Of a DNA stretch of 64,000 bases, positions 18,043-26,211 are shown in pieces. The stretch lies in the NCBI RefSeq assembly GCF_003569785.1, contig NZ_KZ983996.1:1-64000 (forward strand). Reading direction: 5' to 3'. Within the stretch, counting starts at the first letter, position 1. Every line of letters starts with the position of its first letter. Source of the stretch: Leucobacter sp. wl10. GTDB taxonomy: Bacteria > Actinomycetota > Actinomycetes > Actinomycetales > Microbacteriaceae. The notes beneath the pieces were generated by a model that saw only the letters and a list, made by a program, of their open reading frames with translations, did not search any database and was not told the DNA's origin. A program made the position numbers and the translations under genes.

Positions 18043-19060
18043 CTACCCTTCCGCGTCCATCCGCCCCCGCGTCTCCTTCGCCCCGAACAGCAGCGCCAGA
18101 AGCGCCAGGCCGATCACGATCGCCGAGACGACGATCACGTTCACGAGGTTTCCGGTCCGCGCGCTGATCGCCGTGACGACGGTCGGCATGAGGCCGCTCA
18201 GCCCGTAGCCGATGTTCCACGCGAACGCGGTCGCGGTCGAGCGGATCTCGGTGGGGAACGTCTCGTTCAGGAAGATGATGAGCGGCGCGCTGACCGCCCC
18301 CGAGAGCACCACCATGACGGCGCTGCAGACGAGGATCAGTGCGGGCGCGTCGGCGAACGCGGCCTGCATGAGCCAGTACAGGCCGGGGATGAGGATCAGG
18401 CAGCCCGCCCCCGCCCACACGAACACCGGCCTGCGCCCGACGTGCTGGCTCAGGTGCCCGCAGAGCACCGCGATGACGGCGGATCCGATGACGTTGATGA
18501 TGACGAACAGGCTGGCCTGGTTCTGAGGGAGGTCGAAGGAGGTCTTGAACACCGTGGGCAGAATCCCGGTCGTGAGGTAGTACGGCGCGGAGGCGGTGAA
18601 GACGATCGCTGAACCGAAGAGCACGAGGCCCCGCCACCGCTTCGCGAAGATGACGCGCGCGGGGGATCCGCCTCGGGGGCGCGGCGCGGGTTTCGCTCCG
18701 GCCGCGATCACCCGGTTCCGAGCCGTCCAGAGGGGCGACTCCTGCACCCGTCGCAGCACGATCCGTCGACGCGGCGATCCCGCCCACGAAGAGCCCCTGC
18801 ACGATACGCAGCGCGATGAAGAGCGCCGGGGCGAAGATCCCGAGCACCGCGACCCCCGGCAGCACCCCCATGAGCGAGGTCGCGATCCCTGCGCCGAGCA
18901 CGCCGATCATCATCGACAGGCGGCGTCCTCGCCGGTCGGCGACCGAGCCGAGCATGAGCGCGCCGAGCGGGCGCACGAGCAGGATGACCATGAGATTGAA
19001 CATGTCGATCGTCCAGTCGAGCAGCGCGACGCCGATCGACTTCGCTTGCACGCGCACACC
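18043..19060 (-). pseudogene. MFS transporter pseudogene with internal deletions
   Basis: Remnants of a major facilitator transporter lie in two reading frames. The N-terminal piece (about 18780-19060) reads DWTIDMFNLMV directly into LLVRPLGALMLGSVADRRGRR, so the region between helices 1 and 2 is missing. It continues to LRIVQGLFVGG. The C-terminal piece (18043 to about 18759) resumes in another frame at LRRVQESPLWTA and runs through helices 7-12 to AKETRGRMDAEG. About 70 residues (helices 4-6) are absent between the pieces. The 5' end also lacks a normal N-terminus. The closest families are organic or aromatic acid symporters. It cannot encode a working transporter. Confidence 0.85.
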
Positions 19061-19416
19061 AGCGCGATCGAGTACGAGTCGCACGTCAGCGAGGCGGAGA
19101 TGCTCGGGCTCGCGTCGGCTCCGTCGGCTCGCGTCGCCGTCCCGAGGCTGGTGGATCCCCCGTGGCGCTCGAGTGCCGCTTCCACAGCGCCACGCCCTAC
19201 GATGGCACGGGAGCGGAGTTCGTAGTCGGCGAGATCGTCGCCTTCCACATCGACGACCGGGTCATCCAGGACGGCAAGGTCGACGCCCGGCTGCTCGATC
19301 CGATCGCGCGGATCGGCGGCCCCAGCTATGCCGCGCTCGGCGAGGTCACGCGGCTCGCGCCCGTGCGGCAGACCCCGAAGTCGGTCGTCGGGGCTACGCG
19401 GGAGGCGGCGGGCTGA
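19060..19416 (+). pseudogene. Flavin reductase-family remnant, frameshifted and 5' truncated
   Basis: The intact 3' part reads VALECRFHSATPYDG, then VVGEIVAFHIDDRVIQDG, LLDPIARIGGPSYAALGE and LAPVRQTPKS. This is the C-terminal half of a flavin reductase (flavoredoxin-like) domain. Immediately upstream, a different frame encodes EYESHVSEAEMLGLASAPS and VAVPRLVDPP, which fits the preceding part of the same family. A single-base frameshift therefore lies near 19160. Everything before about 19060, including the flavin-binding N-terminal half, is missing and abuts the MFS remnant on the other strand. Confidence 0.7.
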
Positions 19417-19466
19417 GAGACCGCAGCGCCCGCGGGCCCGCAGCCCGTGAGAGCCGCCGGAGACGA

Positions 19467-19504
19467 CGCGGGGACCGGCGCCGAAGCACCGGTCCCCGCG
19501 TTTT
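19467..19504. terminator. Intrinsic terminator downstream of icd
   Basis: A perfect 12-bp stem (CGCGGGGACCGG, 19467-19478, with its complement at 19489-19500) encloses a 10-base loop. TTTT follows on the plus strand. It lies a few bases beyond the icd stop and after the flavin reductase remnant. On the minus strand an A-rich stretch precedes the stem, the pattern of a bidirectional terminator. Confidence 0.75.
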
Positions 19505-19506
19505 GC

Positions 19507-20721
19507 CTATGCGAGCCGCTGCTCCAGGTTCTCGTCGATGGTCGCGAGGAACTCCTCCGTGGTCTGGTAGGCCTGATCCGGACCGACGAGCAGCGCGAGG
19601 TCCTTGGTCATCCTGCCCGACTCGACGGTCTTGACGACGACGTCCTCGAGGGTGTTCGCGAAGTCGATCAGCTCCTGGTTGCCGTCGAGCTTGCCGCGGT
19701 GCGCGAGACCGCGCGTCCAGGCGAAGATCGAGGCGATGGGGTTGGTGGAGGTGGGCTTTCCCTGCTGGTGCTGGCGGTAGTGGCGGGTCACGGTGCCGTG
19801 GGCGGCCTCGGCCTCAACGACCTTGCCGTCGGGCGTCGCGAGCACCGAGGTCATGAGACCGAGTGAGCCGAAGCCCTGCGCCACGGTGTCCGACTGCACG
19901 TCGCCGTCGTAGTTCTTACAGGCCCAGACGTAGCCGCCCTCCCACTTCATGGCCGAGGCGACCATGTCGTCGATGAGGCGGTGCTCGTAGGTGAGCCCGG
20001 CCGCCTCGAACTGCTCCTTGAACTCGGCGTCGAAGACCTCCTGGAAGAGATCCTTGAAGCGGCCGTCGTAGGCCTTGAGGATCGTGTTCTTCGTGGAGAG
20101 GTAGACGGGGTACCCGCGCGAGAGGCCGTAGTTCAGCGAGGCGCGCGCGAAGTCGCGGATCGACGCGTCGAGGTTGTACTGCACCTGCGCCACGCCGTCG
20201 CCGGGCGACTGGAAGACCTCGAACTTCTGCGGCTCGGAGCCGTCCTTCGGCGTGAACTCGACGGTGAGGGTGCCCTCGCCTTGGAAGCGGAAGTCGGTGG
20301 CGCGGTACTGGTCGCCGAAGGCGTGACGGCCGATGATGATCGGCTTGTTCCAGCCGGGCACGAGCCGAGGGATGTTGGAGATGATGATGGGCTCGCGGAA
20401 GATCACGCCGCCCAGGATGTTGCGGATCGTGCCGTTGGGGCTGCGCCACATCTTCTTGAGGCCGAACTCCTCGACGCGGGCCTCGTCGGGGGTGATGGTG
20501 GCGCACTTGACGCCGACGCCGTGCTTCTTGATGGCGTTGGCGGCGTCGACGGTCACCTGGTCGTCGGTGGCGTCGCGGTGCTCGATGCCGAGATCGTAGT
20601 ACTCGAGCGTGACGTCGAGGTAGGGGTGGATGAGGCGGTCCTTGATGAACTGCCAGATGATGCGGGTCATCTCATCGCCGTCGAGTTCGACGACCGTGCC
20701 TTCAACCTTGATCTTCGCCAA
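19507..20721 (-). CDS. icd: NADP-dependent isocitrate dehydrogenase
   Basis: A 404-residue enzyme of the TCA cycle that converts isocitrate to 2-oxoglutarate with NADPH formation. It belongs to the homodimeric type shared with eukaryotes: [18 protein letters not shown] at the N-terminus, [12 protein letters not shown] for substrate binding, [16 protein letters not shown], and the cofactor region [20 protein letters not shown] followed by [15 protein letters not shown]. Length matches the family. The gene is monocistronic, bounded by a terminator at 19467-19504, with a probable promoter near 20848-20876. It is the only clear central-metabolism gene here and stands among decayed genes. Confidence 0.97.
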   Translation of the reverse strand: MAKIKVEGTVVELDGDEMTRIIWQFIKDRLIHPYLDVTLEYYDLGIEHRDATDDQVTVDAANAIKKHGVGVKCATITPDEARVEEFGLKKMWRSPNGTIRNILGGVIFREPIIISNIPRLVPGWNKPIIIGRHAFGDQYRATDFRFQGEGTLTVEFTPKDGSEPQKFEVFQSPGDGVAQVQYNLDASIRDFARASLNYGLSRGYPVYLSTKNTILKAYDGRFKDLFQEVFDAEFKEQFEAAGLTYEHRLIDDMVASAMKWEGGYVWACKNYDGDVQSDTVAQGFGSLGLMTSVLATPDGKVVEAEAAHGTVTRHYRQHQQGKPTSTNPIASIFAWTRGLAHRGKLDGNQELIDFANTLEDVVVKTVESGRMTKDLALLVGPDQAYQTTEEFLATIDENLEQRLA

Positions 20722-20847
20722 CGCTTCTCCCAGTGTCGTGATGTGTGAGCTCGGGGGCGCGCAGCACGGTGGACGCCGCGCGCTGCTTCTCGCGGGATCG
20801 GGGCCGGAGCGCCGCTCCCGGTGCAGGGCCCGATGGGGCCGCGCACC

Positions 20848-20884
20848 AGTCTAGCCGAGAAATGAAGGTGTCTCGACATCGAGA
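20848..20884 (-). promoter_or_regulatory. Probable icd promoter with overlapping palindrome
   Basis: On the minus strand, TCGAGA (20871-20876) and TAGACT (20848-20853) are separated by 17 bases and could serve as -35 and -10 elements about 130-150 bases upstream of icd. The 12-base palindrome arms TCTCGA and TCGAGA (20871-20884, two-base centre) overlap the -35 element. That placement would suit a repressor. The regulator is not identifiable from this window. Confidence 0.4.
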
Positions 20885-20948
20885 TAAATCGCACTCAGGT
20901 CCGCTGAGCGAAATCCGGGCCGGGCACCAGGATTGAACCGACATCGGC

Positions 20949-21002
20949 GAAAGAGGGGTTTCCCGGCTGATCTCGCGAAATCAGCCGGGAAATCCTACTC
21001 TC
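20949..21002. repeat. Long intergenic hairpin, copy 2 of 2
   Basis: Arms at 20949-20970 and 20981-21002 pair around a loop containing TCTCGCGAAA. The core TTTCCCGGCTGA and the outer GAAAG match copy 1 at 10290-10343. This copy lies between the icd 5' region and the nagB remnant, 82 bases beyond the remnant stop, so it may once have ended a nagB transcript. Confidence 0.8.
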
Positions 21003-21083
21003 GACGGGCGCGGGCAGAGGGCACAGGAGCGAGCAGGGAGCACGGGCGCGGGAGCTCAGGTCCGGGCGCGGATCCCGAACCCC

Positions 21084-21281
21084 TCAGGCCGACACCTGCA
21101 CCCGTGGCCGGTGCCGCTGCACGTGCTCGCAGTAGGCCGTGAGCCGCAGCAGCGAGGCCGCGGCGCGGTCGATCACCACCGTCGCGCACGGGTGCAGCTG
21201 CAGCGCGCTGCCCGGATATGCCGCCGCGAACGGGCCTTCGATCATCTTCGCGACCGCCTCGACCCGGAAGCGGCCCGGATG
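21084..21281 (-). pseudogene. nagB: 3' remnant of glucosamine-6-phosphate deaminase
   Basis: Translating the minus strand from about 21281 gives HPGRFRVEAVAKMIEGP, then YPGSALQLHPCATVVIDRAAA and LRLTAYCEHV, ending at a stop at 21084-21086. This matches the conserved C-terminus of NagB-type deaminases (EAVAKMIEGP, ASALQLHP). In-frame stops (TAG and TGA) occur immediately upstream and the region then merges into the leader of the MsmK-like gene, so about 200 N-terminal residues are missing. It is a deletion remnant. Confidence 0.75.
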
Positions 21282-21377
21282 CTACGCTGATCACGCCCAG
21301 CGACGGGCACCGGCGACCGGGCAGGTCGCCGTCTCTACAACGGATCGTCCGGCACGTACCTGCCGGTGGAGGAAATC

Positions 21378-22445
<1,068 letters not shown>

Positions 22446-22526
22446 CCCGAGCGGGTCCGATCCGCTCCTCGCCCGAGGCGTTGCGCGTCCGACCTCTTTG
22501 TCGGTGCGCGTTCTCACGCTAGCCTG

Positions 22527-22991
22527 GTGAGCATGAGCGCTCTGAGACTGGAAGAACTTTCCGCCGCCACCATCGTCGCAGTGAATCAGCTCGGGCTGAA
22601 GCCGGGCCAGGAGCAGTTCGTCACCCCGGTCTCGTACGCCGCCGCCGCAGCGGTCACGCCCGCGCACACCGCGTGGCAGCGCGTGGTGCTCGACGGCGAC
22701 CGCGTGGTCGGGTTCGTCCACGGCAACTTCGATCCCGATGCTCCGCAGGAGGAGTTCCGCGCGGCGCTGTGGCGCATCAACGTCGACGCCGATGCGCAGG
22801 GCAAGGGCGTCGGCACGTTCGCGGTGAACGCCCTCATCGAGGAGGCGCGCCGTCGCGGCGTCGACCACCTCACGGTGCTCTGGGAGCGCGGCGAGGACGG
22901 GCCGGAGGAGTTCTTCCTGCACATCGGCTTCAAGCCGGTCGACGAGACGCCCTACGGCGAGGTCATCGGCGTCATCGATCTCAGCGAGTGA
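22527..22991 (+). CDS. GNAT-family N-acetyltransferase
   Basis: A 154-residue acetyltransferase. Acetyl-CoA binding is indicated by INVDADAQGKGVGTFAV (Q-x-x-G-x-G/A pattern) at about residues 88-104, followed by ALIEEARRRGVDHLTVLWE and the C-terminal FFLHIGFKPVDET. The overall form resembles diamine or spermidine acetyltransferases, but the substrate cannot be assigned. GTG at 22527 and ATG at 22533 are both possible starts. Its stop overlaps the start of the EamA transporter by GTGA. Confidence 0.85.
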   Translation: MSMSALRLEELSAATIVAVNQLGLKPGQEQFVTPVSYAAAAAVTPAHTAWQRVVLDGDRVVGFVHGNFDPDAPQEEFRAALWRINVDADAQGKGVGTFAVNALIEEARRRGVDHLTVLWERGEDGPEEFFLHIGFKPVDETPYGEVIGVIDLSE

Positions 22992-23899
22992 GCGGGCCGC
23001 GCCCGCTCGGATCGGGTGGGCGCGGCACCCTCGCCTCGGTCGCCTCCTCGTTGCTCTTCGGGGGCGTCTACTTCGTCACGCCGCTGCTCGCGCCGGCCTC
23101 CGCCGAGTCGGTCTGGGGCATTCGCACCCTCTTCACCGTTCCGGTGATCGCCGTCGCGCTGCTGGTGATCCGCCAGTGGCATCTCGTGACCGAGGTGGCG
23201 CGACGCGTTCGCCGCAGGCCGGTGCTGCTGCTCGGGATCCTGGCCTGCGGTCTGCTGGTCTCGGCGCAGCTGTGGGTGTTCAGCTGGGCGCCGCTGCACG
23301 GCCGCGGGCTGCAGGTGGCGCTCGGCTACTTCCTGCTGCCGCTCGTATTGGTGGTGGTGGGGCGGTTCCTGTACGGGGAGCGGCTGGTGTGGTGGCAGTG
23401 GGGCGCCGCCGGTGTCGCGGCCGTGGGCGTGGGCTTCGAGCTGTCGCGCGTGGGCGGGGTGTCGTGGGAGACGCTGCTCGTGGCGCTCGGCTACCCGGTG
23501 TACTTCGTGCTGCGGCGAGCGCTCGGCATCGCGCACCTGGGAGGCATGTTCTGGGAGTTCGTCGCGCTCGCGCCCGTCGCCGCCGCGTTCTTCTCCTTCG
23601 AGGTGGTCGAGGGATCCGCCGCGGCCGCGAATCCCGCGCTGTGGTGGGCGGGGCCGCTGTTCGCGGCGGCTTCGGGGGTGGCGCTCATGCTCTACCTCGC
23701 CGCGTCCCGCCTGCTCACGATGAGCCTGTTCGGGCTGCTCAGCTATCTGGAACCGGCGCTGCTGATGGCGGCGTCGATGCTCAACGGGGAGCGCATCGGT
23801 CCCGATGAGCTGGTCATCTACGGCGCGATCTGGATCGCGGTGCTGATGCTGATGGCGGGCGGGATCGCGCGGCTGCGGCGTTCCCGCGGCCGACCCTGA
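22988..23899 (+). CDS. EamA-family transporter (RarD-like)
   Basis: A 303-residue membrane protein with about ten hydrophobic helices arranged as two EamA repeats. Segments LASVASSLLFGGVYFVTPLL, GRGLQVALGYFLLPLVLVVV and LLSYLEPALLMAASML are typical of RarD-type permeases. The GTG at 22988 overlaps the stop of the acetyltransferase. The longer frame upstream runs through that gene and is rejected. It probably exports a small metabolite; the substrate is unknown. Confidence 0.85.
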   Translation: MSGPRPLGSGGRGTLASVASSLLFGGVYFVTPLLAPASAESVWGIRTLFTVPVIAVALLVIRQWHLVTEVARRVRRRPVLLLGILACGLLVSAQLWVFSWAPLHGRGLQVALGYFLLPLVLVVVGRFLYGERLVWWQWGAAGVAAVGVGFELSRVGGVSWETLLVALGYPVYFVLRRALGIAHLGGMFWEFVALAPVAAAFFSFEVVEGSAAAANPALWWAGPLFAAASGVALMLYLAASRLLTMSLFGLLSYLEPALLMAASMLNGERIGPDELVIYGAIWIAVLMLMAGGIARLRRSRGRP

Positions 23900-23968
23900 T
23901 GAGCCGGTGCGGGGCACGGCAGTGGACGGGGCGACGGCCCGGGTCGCCGATCCCGCTCCGGCTCCGGG

Positions 23969-24424
23969 TCAGATCTGCGCCGTCACGGGCCGCCGGTGCT
24001 CGGCGGCGCCGTCGAGCAGATCGAGCGCCCGCCGCAGCGCCGTGCTGGAGGTGTGCGCCGTGTACGGGAAGTAGACGACCTCGACCCCGACGCGGGCGAA
24101 GCGCCGCTCGAGCCGGAGCCCCTTCTCGGTGCCTCGCCAGTCGTCGCCCTTGAAGAAGTGCGTGAAGCGCACCTCCTCCCACACGTCGAGCTTGTCGGGA
24201 ACCCGCTCGACGTACACCTCGTCGACGAAGTCGATGTGGCTCACGATCTCCGAGCGCTCCGCGGTCGGGATCACCGGAGAGGCGCCCTTCACGTCGCGCA
24301 GCATCTCGTCGCTGACCACACCGGCGATGAGGTGGTCGCACCGCTGCTTGGCGTGGCGCAGCAGGTTGAGGTGGCCGATGTGGAACAGGTCGAATGCTCC
24401 AGCCGCGTAGCCGATGCGCTTCAT
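23969..24424 (-). CDS. Cytidylyltransferase-like protein (TagD/GCT family)
   Basis: A 151-residue nucleotidyltransferase. GAFDLFHIGHLNLL (residues about 9-22) contains the HxGH nucleotide motif. SEIVSHIDFVDEVYVE and TSSTALRRAL fit glycerol-3-phosphate cytidylyltransferases. Such an enzyme would make CDP-glycerol or a related donor for polymer decoration. It has a GGAGGGG ribosome site and overlaps the stop of a small upstream reading frame. It lies in the same direction and shortly downstream of the WcaJ-type initiating transferase. The exact substrate is inferred. Confidence 0.82.
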   Translation of the reverse strand: MKRIGYAAGAFDLFHIGHLNLLRHAKQRCDHLIAGVVSDEMLRDVKGASPVIPTAERSEIVSHIDFVDEVYVERVPDKLDVWEEVRFTHFFKGDDWRGTEKGLRLERRFARVGVEVVYFPYTAHTSSTALRRALDLLDGAAEHRRPVTAQI

Positions 24425-24558
24425 CGACCCCTCCGATCATTTCCGTTCTTCCGACCGCCGTGACCGGGCGCGGTTCCCGGTGGGTAGCCCGCACCCCCCG
24501 AGTGGCCTGCAGTTTCAGGGGAGTTCGGCGACTCGAGGGGTGCGGGGGTCTGGGTCAT
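24421..24558 (-). CDS. Possible 45-residue small protein, unknown
   Basis: A short frame starts 2 bases after the stop of the initiating transferase and ends in an ATGA overlap with the cytidylyltransferase-like gene. AAGGAG lies about 10 bases before its ATG. It fills the gap exactly, which suggests translation. The peptide is rich in Pro, Gly and Ser, begins MTQTPAPLES and ends with a basic GGRKNGNDRRGR tail. No family is recognised. It could be only a coupling leader. Confidence 0.45.
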   Translation of the reverse strand: MTQTPAPLESPNSPETAGHSGGAGYPPGTAPGHGGRKNGNDRRGR

Positions 24559-24560
24559 GA

Positions 24561-26036
24561 TCAGTACGCTCCTTCGCGCTGCACCATGACGCGGGCGGTG
24601 CGCCACATGATCTGCAGGTCGTTCATCACCGACCAGTTCTCCACGTAGCTGAGATCGAGGCGCACGCTCTCGTCCCAGGACAGGTCGCTGCGCCCGCTCA
24701 CCTGCCACGGTCCCGTGATGCCGGGCTTGACGTACAGCCGGCGCACCACGGTGCCGTCGTAGGCCGTGACCTCGCCGGGCAGCGGCGGCCTGGGGCCGAC
24801 GACGCTCATGTCTCCCCGCAGCACGTTCCAGAACTGCGGCAGCTCGTCGAGGGAGATCTTGCGCAGCACACGACCGACGCGCGTCACCCGCGGGTCGTTC
24901 CTCATCTTGAACAGCACGCCGGCGCCCTCGTTCCGATCGAGCAGCGACACGAGCCGCTCCTCGGCCTCGACCACCATGGTGCGGAACTTGTACATCTTGA
25001 ACAGCCGGCCGTCGCGCCCCACGCGCCACTGCGCGAAGAAGACGGCGCCCGGCGAGTCGAGCTTGATGGCGAGCGCCAGAACGGGCGTGATGACCGCGAT
25101 GAAGGCGAGCGCGAGCACCGCCACGCAGATGTCGAGCCCTCGCTTGAGCAGGTGATAGCCGCCCTCGTAGGAGGGGATGCTGATCTGCAGCATCGGCAGC
25201 CCTTCGACGGGCCGGAATGAGATGCGGGGCCCCACCACGTCGGTCAGCTGGTTCGAGAGCACGAGGTTGGCCGCCGTGCCCTCCAGCTTCCAGCTGAGCT
25301 CGCGCACGAACGTCGGATCGTGCTCCGGCCGGCTGGCGACGACGATCGTGTCGGCGCCGATCCGCGAGGCGACGGCGGCGACCTGGTCGATGGATCCGTG
25401 CACGGGATACCGGCGGCCGCCCACGGTGAGCGGCGCGCGGTCGGCGCCGAAGAGGGTCGCACCGATCACGTGGAACCCCTGGTCGCCCGCTCGCAGCGTG
25501 CGAATGACGTACTCGACGTCGAGTCGCTCGCCCACCACGAGCGTGCGAAGCGCGTAGTGCCCGGCGGCGCGCTGCCGCTGCAGCCAGCGTCGCCACAGCC
25601 AACGCGAGAGCAGCAGGCCGATCACTCCCCCCGGCAGCGCCGAGAACAGGAGCACGCGCTCGCCGCTCCAGTTGAACGCCAGGGCGCAGATCGCGGTGAT
25701 CCCGAACGACAGCCACGTCGCGTTGACGACCCGCTGGTATTCTGCGGTGCCGCTGCCGAGGCACTGGCTCTCCCGGCTGCGCACGCCCGCCAGCAGCAGG
25801 TACCACAGCGTGACGAGCATCGCACTCGCGATCCACGCTGTGGTCTGCACCTCTCCGAGCACCCGCTGCAGCAGCAGGCTGAGACCGACGGAGACGAGGA
25901 TCACCGCTGCGTCGGAGAGCCGGAGGCACCAGCGGAACCGGCGCTCCCACCGCCGCCGACGCTCGAGCGTGGGCGAGCGGCGCGGCGAGTGCGCGATGGT
26001 TCCGGCGAACCCGTCGAGCCCGGCCTCCACCAGCAT
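24561..26036 (-). CDS. Polyprenyl glycosylphosphotransferase (WcaJ/WbaP-type initiating enzyme)
   Basis: A 491-residue membrane enzyme that loads the first sugar phosphate onto undecaprenyl phosphate. The N-terminal half has four membrane helices and a CoA-binding-like domain (LRTLVVGERLDVEYVI). A further membrane segment (VAVLALAFIAVITPVLALAI) precedes the catalytic domain with FFAQWRVGRDGRLFKMYKFRTM, the Asp-Glu pair in SLDELPQFWNVLRGDMS and VVGPRPPLPGE. I chose the ATG at 26036, 7 bases after GGGGAG; an in-frame GTG at 26042 is too close to that site. A TTACGC-type motif shared with the LuxR-type gene lies upstream. Confidence 0.92.
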   Translation of the reverse strand: MLVEAGLDGFAGTIAHSPRRSPTLERRRRWERRFRWCLRLSDAAVILVSVGLSLLLQRVLGEVQTTAWIASAMLVTLWYLLLAGVRSRESQCLGSGTAEYQRVVNATWLSFGITAICALAFNWSGERVLLFSALPGGVIGLLLSRWLWRRWLQRQRAAGHYALRTLVVGERLDVEYVIRTLRAGDQGFHVIGATLFGADRAPLTVGGRRYPVHGSIDQVAAVASRIGADTIVVASRPEHDPTFVRELSWKLEGTAANLVLSNQLTDVVGPRISFRPVEGLPMLQISIPSYEGGYHLLKRGLDICVAVLALAFIAVITPVLALAIKLDSPGAVFFAQWRVGRDGRLFKMYKFRTMVVEAEERLVSLLDRNEGAGVLFKMRNDPRVTRVGRVLRKISLDELPQFWNVLRGDMSVVGPRPPLPGEVTAYDGTVVRRLYVKPGITGPWQVSGRSDLSWDESVRLDLSYVENWSVMNDLQIMWRTARVMVQREGAY

Positions 26037-26107
26037 GTGCACTCTCCCCTGCGATTCCTGTCCTGAATTGCAGTCAGGTTAAGAAGCGCCGGATCGGGTG
26101 AACACAA

Positions 26108-26125
26108 GGTTACGCAAGCGCTACG
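26108..26125. promoter_or_regulatory. Candidate regulator-binding motif upstream of the initiating transferase
   Basis: GGTTACGCAAG followed by CGCTACGC contains two TACGC direct repeats, 72-90 bases upstream of the initiating-transferase start. Matching GGTTACGC and TTACGCAAG strings occur upstream of the LuxR-type regulator gene at 28985-29010. Shared sequence at these two promoters suggests one regulator, possibly that protein itself. Confidence 0.35.
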
Positions 26126-26211
26126 CACGGATCCGGCCGTGCTCGGAGCACCGGGGATCGCCCGCCCGATGACGGTCGCTCCCCGTGAATCGCGCTACGT
26201 ATTCGCCCGCG

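Larger units (their letters stand above)
20722..21083. other. Intergenic region upstream of icd
   Basis: This 362-base stretch holds the probable icd promoter and palindrome and the second copy of the long hairpin. I see no coding sequence with family resemblance in it. Confidence 0.6.
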
